64,000 nt of DNA from Burkholderia sp. NRF60-BP8 (GTDB taxonomy: Bacteria; Pseudomonadota; Gammaproteobacteria; Burkholderiales; Burkholderiaceae), in contig NZ_CP013373.1 in NCBI RefSeq assembly GCF_001522585.2, forward strand, positions 1,674,001 to 1,738,000, read 5' to 3'. Shown here in pieces: positions 21,057 to 30,533 of this stretch. Numbering within the stretch: position 1 is the first letter of the stretch; each line of letters begins with the position of its first letter. The translations under genes were made by a program, and so were the position numbers. Below the pieces are notes generated by a model that saw nothing but the letters and a program-made list of their open reading frames with translations, was not told the DNA's origin and made no database searches.

Positions 21057-22979
21057 ATGGATATTTACAGCAGCTTCGCGAACCGCTTCGAAAAAACGCG
21101 AGAGGAAGAGCTCTCGCTGGAGGAGTATCTCGCGCTCTGCAAGAACGATCCATCCGCGTATGCGACGGCGGGTGAACGCATGCTGGAAGCAATCGGGGAA
21201 CCTGAACAGATCGATACCCGCAACGACCCGCGCCTGTCGCGGATCTTCGCGAACAAGGTCATCAAGGTGTATCCGGCATTCCGTGAGTTCTACGGAATGG
21301 AGGAGGTGATCGAGCAGGTGGTCGCGTATTTCCGCCACGCTGCGCAAGGTCTCGAAGAGAAGAAGCAGATCCTCTACCTGCTGGGCCCGGTGGGCGGCGG
21401 CAAGTCGTCGATCGCCGAGCGTCTGAAGCAACTGATGGAGCGCGTGCCGTTCTATGCGCTGAAGGGCTCGCCCGTCAACGAATCGCCGCTCGGGCTGTTC
21501 GACTACGACGAGGATGGTCCGATCCTCGAGGAACAGTACGGCATTCCGCGCCGCTACCTGAAAAGCATCCTGAGTCCGTGGGCCGTCAAGCGCCTGCACG
21601 AATACAACGGCGACATCCGCCAGTTCCGCGTGGTGCGACGCTATCCGTCGATCCTGCGGCAGGTCGGCATCGCGAAGACGGAGCCGGGCGACGAGAACAA
21701 TCAGGACATCTCGTCGCTGGTCGGCAAGGTCGATATCCGCAAGCTCGAACAGTACGCGCAGGACGATGCCGACGCATACAGCTACTCGGGCGGCCTGTGC
21801 CTCGCGAACCAGGGCCTGCTCGAATTCGTCGAAATGTTCAAGGCGCCGATCAAGGTGCTGCACCCGCTGCTGACCGCCACGCAGGAAGGCAACTTCAAGG
21901 GCACCGAAGGCTTCGGCGCGATTCCGTTCGACGGCGTGATTCTTGCGCACTCGAACGAATCGGAGTGGAAGGCCTTCCGCAACAACCGCAACAACGAGGC
22001 GCTGCTCGACCGGATCTTCGTCGTGAAGGTGCCGTACTGCCTGCGCGTGTCGGAAGAGATCAAGATTTACGAGAAGCTGATCCGCAATTCGTCGCTGGCC
22101 GAGGCCGTGTGCGCGCCGGGCACGCTGAAGATGATGTCGCAGTTCTCGGTGCTGTCGCGGCTGCACGAGCCGGAGAATTCCAGCCTGTTCTCGAAGATGC
22201 AGGTGTACGACGGCGAGAATCTGAAGGACACCGATCCGAAGGCGAAGTCGTACCAGGAGTATCGCGACTACGCGGGCGTCGACGAAGGGATGACCGGCGT
22301 ATCGACGCGCTTCGCGTTCAAGATCCTGTCGCGCGTGTTCAACTTCGATACGAGCGAGGTCGCGGCCAACCCGGTGCACCTGATGTACGTGCTCGAACAG
22401 CAGATCGAACGCGAGCAGTTCCCGCCGGAAACCGAGCAGAAGTATCTGTCCTTCGTGAAGGACGTGCTCGCGTCGCGCTACGCGGAATTCATCGGCAAGG
22501 AGATCCAGACGGCGTATCTCGAATCGTATTCGGAATACGGGCAGAACATCTTCGACCGCTACGTCACGTATGCGGATTTCTGGATCCAGGATCAGGAATT
22601 CCGCGACCACGACACGGGCGAGAGCTTCGACCGCGCCGCGCTGAACGCGGAGCTGGAGAAGATCGAGAAGCCGGCCGGGATCAGCAATCCGAAGGATTTC
22701 CGCAACGAGATCGTGAACTTCGTGTTGCGCGCACGGGCGGCGAACGCCGGCAAGAACCCCGTGTGGACGAGCTACGAGAAGTTGCGCGTCGTGATCGAGA
22801 AGAAGATGTTCTCGAACACCGAGGAGTTGTTGCCGGTCATTTCGTTCAACGCCAAGGGTTCGGCGGAGGAGCAGCGCAAGCATGAGGACTTTGTGAACCG
22901 GATGGTCGCGAAGGGCTATACGCCGAAGCAGGTGAGGCTGCTTTGCGACTGGTACCTGCGCGTGCGCAAGTCGTCATGA
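21057..22979 (+). CDS. prkA: PrkA-type serine protein kinase (YeaG)
   Basis: Predicted 640 residues, the family length. The N-terminal AAA-type domain has the P-loop GPVGGGKSS at residues 110-118; a C-terminal kinase-like domain follows. PrkA/YeaG proteins are linked to stationary phase and nutrient stress, and form a conserved set with YeaH and SpoVR. The start is the ATG after GGGAGGTAGC; an opening 60 bases earlier lacks such a site. It leads prkA-yeaH-spoVR on one strand, with 125 bases before the next gene. Confidence 0.95.
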   Translation: MDIYSSFANRFEKTREEELSLEEYLALCKNDPSAYATAGERMLEAIGEPEQIDTRNDPRLSRIFANKVIKVYPAFREFYGMEEVIEQVVAYFRHAAQGLEEKKQILYLLGPVGGGKSSIAERLKQLMERVPFYALKGSPVNESPLGLFDYDEDGPILEEQYGIPRRYLKSILSPWAVKRLHEYNGDIRQFRVVRRYPSILRQVGIAKTEPGDENNQDISSLVGKVDIRKLEQYAQDDADAYSYSGGLCLANQGLLEFVEMFKAPIKVLHPLLTATQEGNFKGTEGFGAIPFDGVILAHSNESEWKAFRNNRNNEALLDRIFVVKVPYCLRVSEEIKIYEKLIRNSSLAEAVCAPGTLKMMSQFSVLSRLHEPENSSLFSKMQVYDGENLKDTDPKAKSYQEYRDYAGVDEGMTGVSTRFAFKILSRVFNFDTSEVAANPVHLMYVLEQQIEREQFPPETEQKYLSFVKDVLASRYAEFIGKEIQTAYLESYSEYGQNIFDRYVTYADFWIQDQEFRDHDTGESFDRAALNAELEKIEKPAGISNPKDFRNEIVNFVLRARAANAGKNPVWTSYEKLRVVIEKKMFSNTEELLPVISFNAKGSAEEQRKHEDFVNRMVAKGYTPKQVRLLCDWYLRVRKSS

Positions 22980-23104
22980 CACGCGCGGTATCGTGCCCGG
23001 ACGGCGAGTCCGCCCGGGCGCTTTCAGAGGCGCCGCCCGCATGACGGCAGACGGCATGCGCGGCGAGTGCCCCGGCAGATCGACTTTCGAGCGGGAGACC
23101 GGGA

Positions 23105-24373
23105 GTGCTTCATCAAATCATCGACCGCAGGCTGGCCGGCAAGAACAAGAGCATCGCCAATCGCGAACGCTTTCTGCGTCGCGTCAAGAACTACATTCGT
23201 CGTGCCGTGTCCGACGCGGTGCGCGACCGTAGCATCAAGGATATCCAGAGCACGCAGAGCATCACGATCCCGCGCAAGGACATCGCGGAGCCGAATTTCC
23301 GGCACGCGCCGGGCGGGCGTCGCGAATACGTGCACCCCGGCAACGAGGACTACGTGCGCGGCGACAAGATTCCGCGTCCGCAGGGCGGCTCGGGCGGCGG
23401 CGGCAGTCAGGCGAGCAACGAGGGCGAAGGGCAGGACGACTTCGTGTTCGAGCTGTCTCGCGACGAGTTCATGCAGTACTTCTTCGACGATCTCGAACTG
23501 CCGCGCCTCGTGAAGACGCACCTGCTGACGGTGCCGAGCTGGAAGAACGTGCGCGCGGGCTGGTCGGCGGAGGGCACGCCGAACAACATCGACGTCGTGC
23601 GCTCGCTGCGCAGCGCGCTCGGCCGGCGCATCGCGCTCGGCTCGCCGCTCGTCAACGAGCTGCGCGAGCTCGAGGCGCGGCTCGAAGCGCTGAAGAACGA
23701 CACCGAAGACCGCCGCGCGGAAATCGCGACGCTCGAAGCCGAGATCCATCACCTGAAAGGGCGCATCTGGCGGATTCCGTTCATCGATCCGTTCGACCTG
23801 CGCTACATCAACCGCGTGAAGCAGCCGCAACCGTCGAGCCAGGCCGTGATGTTCTGCCTGATGGACGTGTCGGGCTCGATGGACGAGCAGCGCAAGGATC
23901 TCGCGAAGCGCTTCTTCATCCTGCTTTACCTGTTCCTCAAGCGCAACTACGAGCGCATCGAAGTGGTGTTCATCCGTCACCATACGCGCGCCGAGGAAGT
24001 CGACGAAGATACCTTCTTCCATTCGACCGAAAGCGGCGGCACGGTGGTGTCGAGCGCGCTCGAACTGATGCGCAAGGTGATGAACGAGCGCTACTCGCCG
24101 ACCGAGTGGAACATCTACGGCGCGCAAGCGTCCGACGGCGACAACTGGACTGACGATTCGCCGAAGTGTCGCAAAATCCTGGAAGAGGATATTCTCACCA
24201 AGACGCGTTACTTCGCGTATATCCAGGTCGCGCCGGAAGAGCAGAATCTGTGGCTGGAATACGCGCAACTGGCCCTGTCGCAACCGCATCTCGCGATGAA
24301 AAAAGTGGAATCGGCTGCGGACATTTACCCGGTGTTTCGCGAATTGTTCGAAAAGCAGGTGGAAATGTCATGA
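23105..24373 (+). CDS. YeaH/YhbH family protein (DUF444, VWA-like)
   Basis: Predicted 422 residues starting at a GTG (LHQIIDRRLAGKNKS follows). A basic N-terminal half with a Gly/Ser-rich linker (GGSGGGGSQ) precedes a von Willebrand A-like domain with MDVSGSMDE near residues 254-260, a DxSxS metal-binding MIDAS motif. It is the usual partner of PrkA and probably acts with it in the stress response; the exact activity is unknown. The stop overlaps the next ATG (ATGA at 24370-24373). Confidence 0.9.
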   Translation: MLHQIIDRRLAGKNKSIANRERFLRRVKNYIRRAVSDAVRDRSIKDIQSTQSITIPRKDIAEPNFRHAPGGRREYVHPGNEDYVRGDKIPRPQGGSGGGGSQASNEGEGQDDFVFELSRDEFMQYFFDDLELPRLVKTHLLTVPSWKNVRAGWSAEGTPNNIDVVRSLRSALGRRIALGSPLVNELRELEARLEALKNDTEDRRAEIATLEAEIHHLKGRIWRIPFIDPFDLRYINRVKQPQPSSQAVMFCLMDVSGSMDEQRKDLAKRFFILLYLFLKRNYERIEVVFIRHHTRAEEVDEDTFFHSTESGGTVVSSALELMRKVMNERYSPTEWNIYGAQASDGDNWTDDSPKCRKILEEDILTKTRYFAYIQVAPEEQNLWLEYAQLALSQPHLAMKKVESAADIYPVFRELFEKQVEMS

Positions 24374-26049
24374 CGACCCGCCATCTGCACAACGAGTCGC
24401 GCGGCTACGAGCCGCGCTCTTCCGGCGACGACACGGCCGGCCCTGCCGCACCGCAGCAACGCGTGCAGGCCGAACCGCCGCCGCCGGCCGCCGACTTGCC
24501 CGGTTCCGGGCAAAAGGAAGCGCGTATGAACGTTGCCGAACGCAAGCCACTGCCGTGCCCGTCCGACTGGACGTTCGAATTGCTCGAGGAATACGACACG
24601 CACATCTCGCAGGTCGCCGAACAATACGAGCTCGACATCTACCCGATCCAGCTCGAGCTGATCAGCGCCGAGCAGATGATGGATGCGTACGCGTCGGTCG
24701 GGATGCCCGTCAACTACCGCCACTGGTCGTTCGGCAAGCACTTCCTCGCGACCGAAAAAAGCTACCGCCGCGGCCAGATGGGCCTGGCCTACGAAATCGT
24801 CATCAATTCGAACCCGTGCATCGCGTATCTGATGGAAGAGAACACGATGACGATGCAGGCGCTCGTCATCGCGCACGCGGCGTACGGGCACAACTCGTTC
24901 TTCAAGGGCAACTACCTGTTCCGGCTGTGGACCGACGCGCACGCGATCATCGACTATCTCGTGTACGCGAAGAACTACGTCGCGGAATGCGAGGAGCGCT
25001 ACGGCCTCGATCGCGTCGAGGAACTGCTCGACTCGTGCCATGCGCTGATGAACTACGGCGTCGACCGTTACAAGCGGCCGCAGAAACCGTCGCTGTCGAA
25101 GGAAGCGGCCCTGCGGCGCGAGCGTGAGGCGTACCTGCAGTCGCAGGTCAACGAACTGTGGCGCACGCTGCCGGGCAAGAAGCCCGAACTGACGGAGGAG
25201 CAGGAAGACCGCTATCCGCCCGAGCCGCAGGAGAACCTGCTGTATTTCGCGGAGAAGAACGCGCCGCTGCTCGAACCGTGGGAGCGGGAAGTAATCCGCA
25301 TCGTGCGCAAGATCGGCCAGTATTTCTATCCGCAGCGGCAGACGCAGGTGATGAACGAAGGCTGGGCGACGTTCTGGCACTACACGCTGCTCAATACGCT
25401 GTACAACCAGGGGAAGCTGGAAGACGGCTTCATGATGGAGTTCCTGCATTCGCACAGCAACGTGGTCTACCAGCCGCCCGTCACGAAGCCGTACTACAGC
25501 GGGATCAACCCGTATGCGCTCGGTTTCTCGATGATGAGCGACATCCGAAGGATCTGCGAAGCGCCGACGGAAGAGGACTACAAGTGGTTTCCGGAGATCG
25601 CGGGCACGCCGTGGCTGCCGGCGATGCACTATGCGATGCGCAACTTCAAGGACGAGAGCTTCATCGCGCAGTACCTGTCGCCGAACCTGATTCGCGAGAT
25701 GCGGCTCTTCTCGGTGCTCGACGACGACATGCGCGATTCGCTCGAGGTATCGGCGATCCACGACGATTCCGGCTATCAGTACGTGCGGCAGGCGTTGTCG
25801 CGGCAGTACGACATCCATCATCGCGAGCCGAACATCCAGGTATGGGCCGTCAACACGCGCGGCGACCGTAGCCTCACGCTGCGTCACTTCATGACCGACA
25901 ACCGTCACCTGTCGAACGACAGCGAGGAGGTGCTCAAGCACATGGCGCGGCTCTGGCAGTTCGACGTGTATCTGGAAAGCGTCGACGAGGCCGGCACCGT
26001 GCGCAAGCGCTACGAATGCCGCTACGTGCCGCCGGAAGTGCGCGTGTGA
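24370..26049 (+). CDS. spoVR: SpoVR family protein (YcgB-like)
   Basis: Predicted 559 residues from the overlapping ATG, or 507 from an internal ATG at 24526 that has its own AAGGA site and better matches the ~510-residue YcgB proteins. The extra 52 residues are Pro/Ala/Gln-rich and look disordered. The core has the family stretches MPVNYRHWSFGKHF, IVINSNPCIAYLMEENTMT and MNEGWATFWHYT. The Bacillus namesake affects spore cortex; in this non-sporing lineage it is part of the prkA-yeaH stress set, with biochemical role unknown. Confidence 0.92.
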   Translation: MTTRHLHNESRGYEPRSSGDDTAGPAAPQQRVQAEPPPPAADLPGSGQKEARMNVAERKPLPCPSDWTFELLEEYDTHISQVAEQYELDIYPIQLELISAEQMMDAYASVGMPVNYRHWSFGKHFLATEKSYRRGQMGLAYEIVINSNPCIAYLMEENTMTMQALVIAHAAYGHNSFFKGNYLFRLWTDAHAIIDYLVYAKNYVAECEERYGLDRVEELLDSCHALMNYGVDRYKRPQKPSLSKEAALRREREAYLQSQVNELWRTLPGKKPELTEEQEDRYPPEPQENLLYFAEKNAPLLEPWEREVIRIVRKIGQYFYPQRQTQVMNEGWATFWHYTLLNTLYNQGKLEDGFMMEFLHSHSNVVYQPPVTKPYYSGINPYALGFSMMSDIRRICEAPTEEDYKWFPEIAGTPWLPAMHYAMRNFKDESFIAQYLSPNLIREMRLFSVLDDDMRDSLEVSAIHDDSGYQYVRQALSRQYDIHHREPNIQVWAVNTRGDRSLTLRHFMTDNRHLSNDSEEVLKHMARLWQFDVYLESVDEAGTVRKRYECRYVPPEVRV

Positions 26050-26078
26050 TCGTCGCCAAGCGAAAATGTTTGCATCGG

Positions 26079-26105
26079 ACGCCAGCCTGAGGGCTGGCGT
26101 TTTCA
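26079..26105 (+). terminator. Intrinsic terminator after spoVR
   Basis: Nine-bp arms ACGCCAGCC and GGCTGGCGT around a TGAG loop, followed by TTTTCAT, 30 bases after the spoVR stop. Confidence 0.88.
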
Positions 26106-26282
26106 TATGACGAACGCGCGGCCGGAGAAAAATTTTCTACATCCGGACGAACCCGGAGCGCTTGTTACTTTACATTTCGCTAAAATCCCGTAGCGCCGTG
26201 CGCCGGAACCGGTGCCACGCGCGACCGCACGCGGCGGCCCAGCCGTCTCGCCCAGAAAGCACTAAAAGGAACAGACCAACCC

Positions 26283-27587
26283 ATGGACGTCCAGACCGAC
26301 CAAGCTGCGCTGTCCGCGCATGACACCCGGCGGCGCGTGTTCGCCATCGTCGGCGCCTCGTCGGGCAACCTCGTCGAGTGGTTCGACTTCTATATCTACT
26401 CGTTCTGCGCGCTGTACTTCGCGCCGGCATTCTTCCCGAGCGGCAACACGACGACCCAGCTGCTGAACACGGCGGGCGTGTTCGCGGCCGGCTTCCTGAT
26501 GCGTCCGATCGGCGGTTGGCTGTTCGGCCGCATCGCCGACCGTCACGGCCGTCGCACGGCGATGATGATCTCGGTGCTGATGATGTGCGGCGGCTCGCTC
26601 GTGATCGCGGTGCTGCCGACCTATGCGCAGATCGGCGCGCTCGCGCCGGCACTGCTGCTGGTCGCGCGCCTGTTCCAGGGGCTCTCCGTCGGCGGCGAAT
26701 ACGGCACCAGCGCGACCTACATGAGTGAAGTCGCGCTGAAGGGCCGTCGCGGCTTCTTCGCGTCGTTCCAGTACGTGACGCTGATCGGCGGCCAGCTGTG
26801 CGCGCTGCTGGTGCTCGTGATCCTGCAGCAGACGCTGTCGGCCGGCGAGCTGAAAGCATGGGGCTGGCGCATTCCGTTCGTGGTCGGCGCGGCGGCCGCG
26901 CTGATCTCGCTGTACCTGCGAAAGTCGCTCGACGAGACGTCGACGAGCGCATCGCGCGACAAGAAGGACGCCGGCACGATCCGCGGCGTGTGGCAACACA
27001 AGGGGGCGTTCTTCACGGTGGTCGGCTTCACGGCCGGCGGCTCGCTGATCTTCTACACGTTCACGACGTACATGCAGAAGTACCTGGTCAACACCGCCGG
27101 CATGCACGCGAAGACGGCCAGCAACGTGATGACCGTCGCGCTGCTCGTCTACATGCTGATGCAGCCGGTGTTCGGCGCGCTGTCGGACAAGATCGGCCGC
27201 CGCACGTCGATGATCCTGTTCGGTGCGTTCGCGGTGATCGGCACGGTGCCGCTGATGCATGCGCTGAAGGACGTGACGAGCCCCGTGGCCGCGTTCGTGC
27301 TGATCACGGTCGCGCTGGCGATCGTCAGCTTCTACACGTCGATCAGCGGCCTCATCAAGGCCGAGATGTTCCCGCCGGAAGTGCGCGCGATGGGGGTGGG
27401 CCTGTCGTATGCGGTCGCGAACGCGATCTTCGGCGGCTCGGCCGAGTACGTCGCGCTGTGGTTCAAGTCGATCGGCAGCGAGGAAACCTTCTACTGGTAC
27501 GTGACCGTGCTGTGCGCGATCTCGCTGATCGTGTCGTGGCGCATGCGCGATCCGAGCAAGGAAGGGTATCTGCGCCACGAGCCGTGA
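26283..27587 (+). CDS. kgtP: MFS dicarboxylate permease, KgtP-like
   Basis: Predicted 434-residue transporter of the metabolite:H+ symporter branch of the major facilitator superfamily, with about 12 membrane segments. The N-terminal [14 protein letters not shown] and the loop [14 protein letters not shown] are family signatures, and [21 protein letters not shown] is typical of KgtP (alpha-ketoglutarate permease) over proline or citrate relatives. It imports 2-oxoglutarate or a close dicarboxylate with protons. It is transcribed alone. Confidence 0.88.
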   Translation: MDVQTDQAALSAHDTRRRVFAIVGASSGNLVEWFDFYIYSFCALYFAPAFFPSGNTTTQLLNTAGVFAAGFLMRPIGGWLFGRIADRHGRRTAMMISVLMMCGGSLVIAVLPTYAQIGALAPALLLVARLFQGLSVGGEYGTSATYMSEVALKGRRGFFASFQYVTLIGGQLCALLVLVILQQTLSAGELKAWGWRIPFVVGAAAALISLYLRKSLDETSTSASRDKKDAGTIRGVWQHKGAFFTVVGFTAGGSLIFYTFTTYMQKYLVNTAGMHAKTASNVMTVALLVYMLMQPVFGALSDKIGRRTSMILFGAFAVIGTVPLMHALKDVTSPVAAFVLITVALAIVSFYTSISGLIKAEMFPPEVRAMGVGLSYAVANAIFGGSAEYVALWFKSIGSEETFYWYVTVLCAISLIVSWRMRDPSKEGYLRHEP

Positions 27588-27729
27588 TCGGATGCGCGTC
27601 GCGCGGACTTGCACGATGACGAACGTCCGGTCGGTTAGCGGTTTTTTTTGCGGCGTGTGATGACACGTGCGGCGAAATCCGCTGTTCGACCCGGCACGTG
27701 CCGGCACGAGCGTGCCGCGTCATATCGAT

Positions 27730-27843
27730 ATGGAAATCGATTCGTTGTCCACGGCGCGCGATTTCCTTAATCTGACTGCGTAGTTCGTGTGACACCTCCT
27801 TGACTGGGATTCGCGCCCGCTGCTTGCAGCGGGCGTTTTTTTA
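27730..27843 (+). ncRNA. Candidate small RNA with anti-Shine-Dalgarno stretch
   Basis: A free-standing intrinsic terminator ends this stretch with no protein gene before it except kgtP, whose stop is 226 bases upstream. Just ahead of the terminator is ACCTCCTT (27794-27801), the exact complement of a strong Shine-Dalgarno sequence, a common seed in trans-acting small RNAs. The 5' end shown is a guess. An alternative is simply a long 3' untranslated region of kgtP. Confidence 0.4.
27814..27843 (+). terminator. Strong intrinsic terminator
   Basis: Ten-bp arms CGCCCGCTGC and GCAGCGGGCG around a TT loop, followed by eight T residues. This is the best terminator in the window. Confidence 0.95.
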
Positions 27844-28035
27844 TGCGGCAGCGCGTGCCTGCAGCCCGCGCGCCTCATCACGAAACCCGCAGAGCAAAGC
27901 ACCAATTGTTGGTTCGAATTCGCCGCGCGCGCTGATACGTTAGCGGCTTCGCGACGACACACTTCGTCGCGATGTTCTTCGAACCGTGCCGCCGCGCGAT
28001 CCGCGGCGGCCTCCATAACAAATCAGGTCGTGCTC

Positions 28036-28851
28036 ATGAAAATCAACACGCTCGCTACGTGGCTCATCGGGGTCGCGCTCGTTACCGCAGGCACCGTCGC
28101 GCATGCGGACCGTCTCGACGACATCAGGAAGGCCGGCGTGCTGCGCGTCGCGACGTTCGACAGCAATCCGCCGTTCGGCTATGTCGACGCGAAAAGCAAC
28201 CGCATCGTCGGTCTCGACGTCGATTACGCGAAGGCGCTGGCCGACAAGCTCGGCGTGAAGCTGCAGCTGCAACCGACCAACCCCGCGAATCGCATCCCGT
28301 TCCTGACGTCCGGCAAGGTCGATCTCGTGCTCGCGAATTTCACGATCACCGACGAGCGCGCGAAGCAGGTCGACTTCAGCATTCCGTATTTCTCGTCGGG
28401 CCAGCAGTTTCTCGCGAAGAAGGGCGTGCTGAAATCGGCCGACCAGTTGAACGGCCTGCGCGTCGGCGCGGACAAGGGCACGACCAACGAGATCACGCTG
28501 CGCGAGAAATTCCCGAAGGCGACGATCGTCGCGTACGACGACACGCCGTTCGCGTTCGCCGCGCTGCGCGCCGGCAACGTGCAGGCCATCACGCAGGACG
28601 GCCCGAAACTGATCGGCCTGCTCGCGAACGTGCCCGACAAGCAGAACTACGAGATCCCGGCGTTCACGATCTCGAACGACTACATGGGCGTCGGCGTGCC
28701 GAAAGGCGAGACGCGCCTGCTCGGCTTCGTCAACGACACGCTGAAGGGGCTCGAGGCGAGCGGTCGCGCCACGCAGATCTACGACGCATGGTTCGGGCCG
28801 ACCACGAAAACGCCGCTCACGCGCATTTTCCGTATCGGCGACAAGACCTGA
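28036..28851 (+). CDS. Polar amino-acid ABC transporter substrate-binding protein
   Basis: Predicted 271 residues. A signal peptide likely ends at AHA (residue ~25), and the family 3 solute-binding fold follows: DDIRKAGVLRVATFDSNPPF, GLDVDYAKALADKLGVKL (family pattern) and VDLVLANFTITDERAKQVDFS. The last pattern is common in glutamate/aspartate or polar amino-acid binders, but the ligand is not certain. It is followed by an internal terminator and then two permease genes. A start at 28030 (GTG) would add two residues. Confidence 0.88.
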   Translation: MKINTLATWLIGVALVTAGTVAHADRLDDIRKAGVLRVATFDSNPPFGYVDAKSNRIVGLDVDYAKALADKLGVKLQLQPTNPANRIPFLTSGKVDLVLANFTITDERAKQVDFSIPYFSSGQQFLAKKGVLKSADQLNGLRVGADKGTTNEITLREKFPKATIVAYDDTPFAFAALRAGNVQAITQDGPKLIGLLANVPDKQNYEIPAFTISNDYMGVGVPKGETRLLGFVNDTLKGLEASGRATQIYDAWFGPTTKTPLTRIFRIGDKT

Positions 28852-28865
28852 GCGGTCTCGCACGT

Positions 28866-28906
28866 GCGCCGCGACCGGCCTGAACATCGGCCGTGCGGCG
28901 CTTTTT
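28866..28906 (+). terminator. Terminator between binding-protein and permease genes
   Basis: GCGCCGC (28866-28872) pairs with GCGGCGC (28895-28901), with an inner GGCC/GGCC pairing, followed by TTTTTG. It probably ends most transcripts after the binding-protein gene, letting a smaller share reach the permeases. Confidence 0.8.
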
Positions 28907-28945
28907 GTTTTCATCCGAACGTGCGCTTCGTGCGCGCGCCACAGC

Positions 28946-29668
28946 ATGCTCGGGTTGGCTCCCAAATATCTGTCCTGGCTCTGGCAGGGCTTCCTGCTGA
29001 CACTCGGCCTCGCGGCCGCGTCGGCGGTCGCCGCGACCGTCGGCGGGCTACTGCTCGCCGTGATGCGGCATGCGCGCGGCAGGGCGCCGCGCGCGGTCGC
29101 CGCCACCTACGTCGTCGCGTTCCGCAACACGCCGCTGCTCGTGCAGTTGCTGTTCTGGTATTTCGGCGTCGCGTCGTTGCTGCCCGATACGTGGATCGCG
29201 TGGCTCAACGCGCGCCATGCGGCGAGCGTGGGCCCGTTCACGCTCGCGTGGCCGTCGTTCGAATTCGTCGCGGGCTGGGTCGGCTTGAGCGCCTATACCG
29301 CGGCATTCGTCGCCGAGGAATGCGAGGCCGGCCTGCGCGGCGTGCGACGTGCGCAACACGATGCGGCGGCCGCGCTCGGCCTCACGCCGATGCAGTCGCT
29401 GCGCTACGTGGTGCTGCCGCAGGCCGTGCGCATCGCGCTGCCGCCGCTGTTCGGCCAATACATGAATCTCGTGAAGAACTCGTCGCTCGCGATGGCGATC
29501 GGCGTCGCCGAGCTGTCGTATGCGTCGCGCCAGGTCGAGACCGAAACGTTCAAGACGTTCGCCGCGTTCGGCGTCGCGACGTTGCTGTACGTCGCGGCGG
29601 TGGCCGCGATCGAGGCCGGTGCGTATGCGGCCACGCAATGGCGCGACCGGCTCGGAGCGGGGCGCTGA
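28946..29668 (+). CDS. Amino-acid ABC transporter permease (first)
   Basis: Predicted 240 residues with about five membrane segments of the His/Glu/Gln/Arg permease family. FRNTPLLVQLLFWYFG is the family hallmark, and the ATPase-contact loop is around AAALGLTPMQSLRYVVLPQA. It pairs with the next gene to form the channel for the binding protein upstream. No ATP-binding subunit is encoded with them. Confidence 0.9.
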   Translation: MLGLAPKYLSWLWQGFLLTLGLAAASAVAATVGGLLLAVMRHARGRAPRAVAATYVVAFRNTPLLVQLLFWYFGVASLLPDTWIAWLNARHAASVGPFTLAWPSFEFVAGWVGLSAYTAAFVAEECEAGLRGVRRAQHDAAAALGLTPMQSLRYVVLPQAVRIALPPLFGQYMNLVKNSSLAMAIGVAELSYASRQVETETFKTFAAFGVATLLYVAAVAAIEAGAYAATQWRDRLGAGR

Positions 29669-29670
29669 CG

Positions 29671-30393
29671 ATGGATCTTTCGCTGCTCGTCTCCAATTTG
29701 CCGTACCTGCTCGTCGGCGCGTTCCCGGACGGTCCGCTCGGCGGCGCCGCGCTGTCGCTGGTGCTGGCGCTCGCGTCCGCGATCGCGTCGGCCGGGCTCG
29801 GCGTGGCGCTCGGCGTCGCGATGGCGCTCGCACGCGGTCCGGCGCGCGTGCTGCTGCTCGCATTCATCGGCTTCTTTCGCGCGATTCCGGTGCTGATGCT
29901 GATCTTCTGGACGTATTTCCTGATGCCCGTGCTGCTGCACATGGACGTGCCGGGGCTCGCGACGGTCGTGTGCGCGCTGGCGCTGGTCGGCGGCGCGTAT
30001 CTCGCGCATGCGGTGCATGCGGGGATCGTCGCGGCGGGCGACGGGCAATGGCAGGCCGGGCTGTCGCTCGGCCTCACGCGTTGGCAGACGGTGCGCTACG
30101 TGCTGCTGCCGCAGGCGATCCGGATCATGACGCCTTCGTTCGTCAACCAGTGGGTCGCGCTCGTGAAGGACACGTCGCTCGCGTATATCGTCGGCGTGCC
30201 GGAACTGTCGTTCGTCGCGACCCAGGTGAACAACCGGCTGATGGTGTATCCGGCGCCGATCTTCCTGTTCGTCGCGGCGATCTATCTGGTGCTGTGCACG
30301 TCGCTCGACGGCGCGGCGCGTTGGTTGCTGTCGCGCCGTCCGAGGGCGCAGCGCATTGCGCAGGCGGCGGAGCGCACCGAACCCGCGCGGTGA
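29671..30393 (+). CDS. Amino-acid ABC transporter permease (second)
   Basis: Predicted 240 residues with about five membrane segments. It has the family hallmark FFRAIPVLMLIFWTYF and the loop GLSLGLTRWQTVRYVLLPQA (coupling helix). It starts 2 bases after the first permease stops. Two different permeases imply a heterodimeric channel. The ATPase must come from elsewhere in the genome. Confidence 0.9.
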   Translation: MDLSLLVSNLPYLLVGAFPDGPLGGAALSLVLALASAIASAGLGVALGVAMALARGPARVLLLAFIGFFRAIPVLMLIFWTYFLMPVLLHMDVPGLATVVCALALVGGAYLAHAVHAGIVAAGDGQWQAGLSLGLTRWQTVRYVLLPQAIRIMTPSFVNQWVALVKDTSLAYIVGVPELSFVATQVNNRLMVYPAPIFLFVAAIYLVLCTSLDGAARWLLSRRPRAQRIAQAAERTEPAR

Positions 30394-30533
30394 CGGCATG
30401 CCGCCCGATGCAGGTGGCCGATTCCCGGTGATGAAGATGGATGGCCGCGTCGCCGCTGGTCGAGCGGCGACGGGCGTGAGCATGCTGCTGTGGTCGCGGT
30501 GCGCTTCTTGGCGTGCGTGCCGGCGTTCGCGCG

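Larger units (their letters stand above)
27588..28035. other. 448-bp gap between kgtP and the amino-acid transporter
   Basis: No protein gene supported. It holds GC hairpins near 27690-27720, the candidate small RNA and terminator at 27730-27843, an ACCAA-TTG-TTGGT inverted repeat at 27901-27913, and a strong 9-bp-stem hairpin (27988-27996 with 28002-28010) 26 bases before the next start codon. Confidence 0.6.

Noticed and set aside
21039..22883. Minus-strand open frame opposite prkA
   Set aside because: Shadow of a highly conserved gene; no start site or family likeness.
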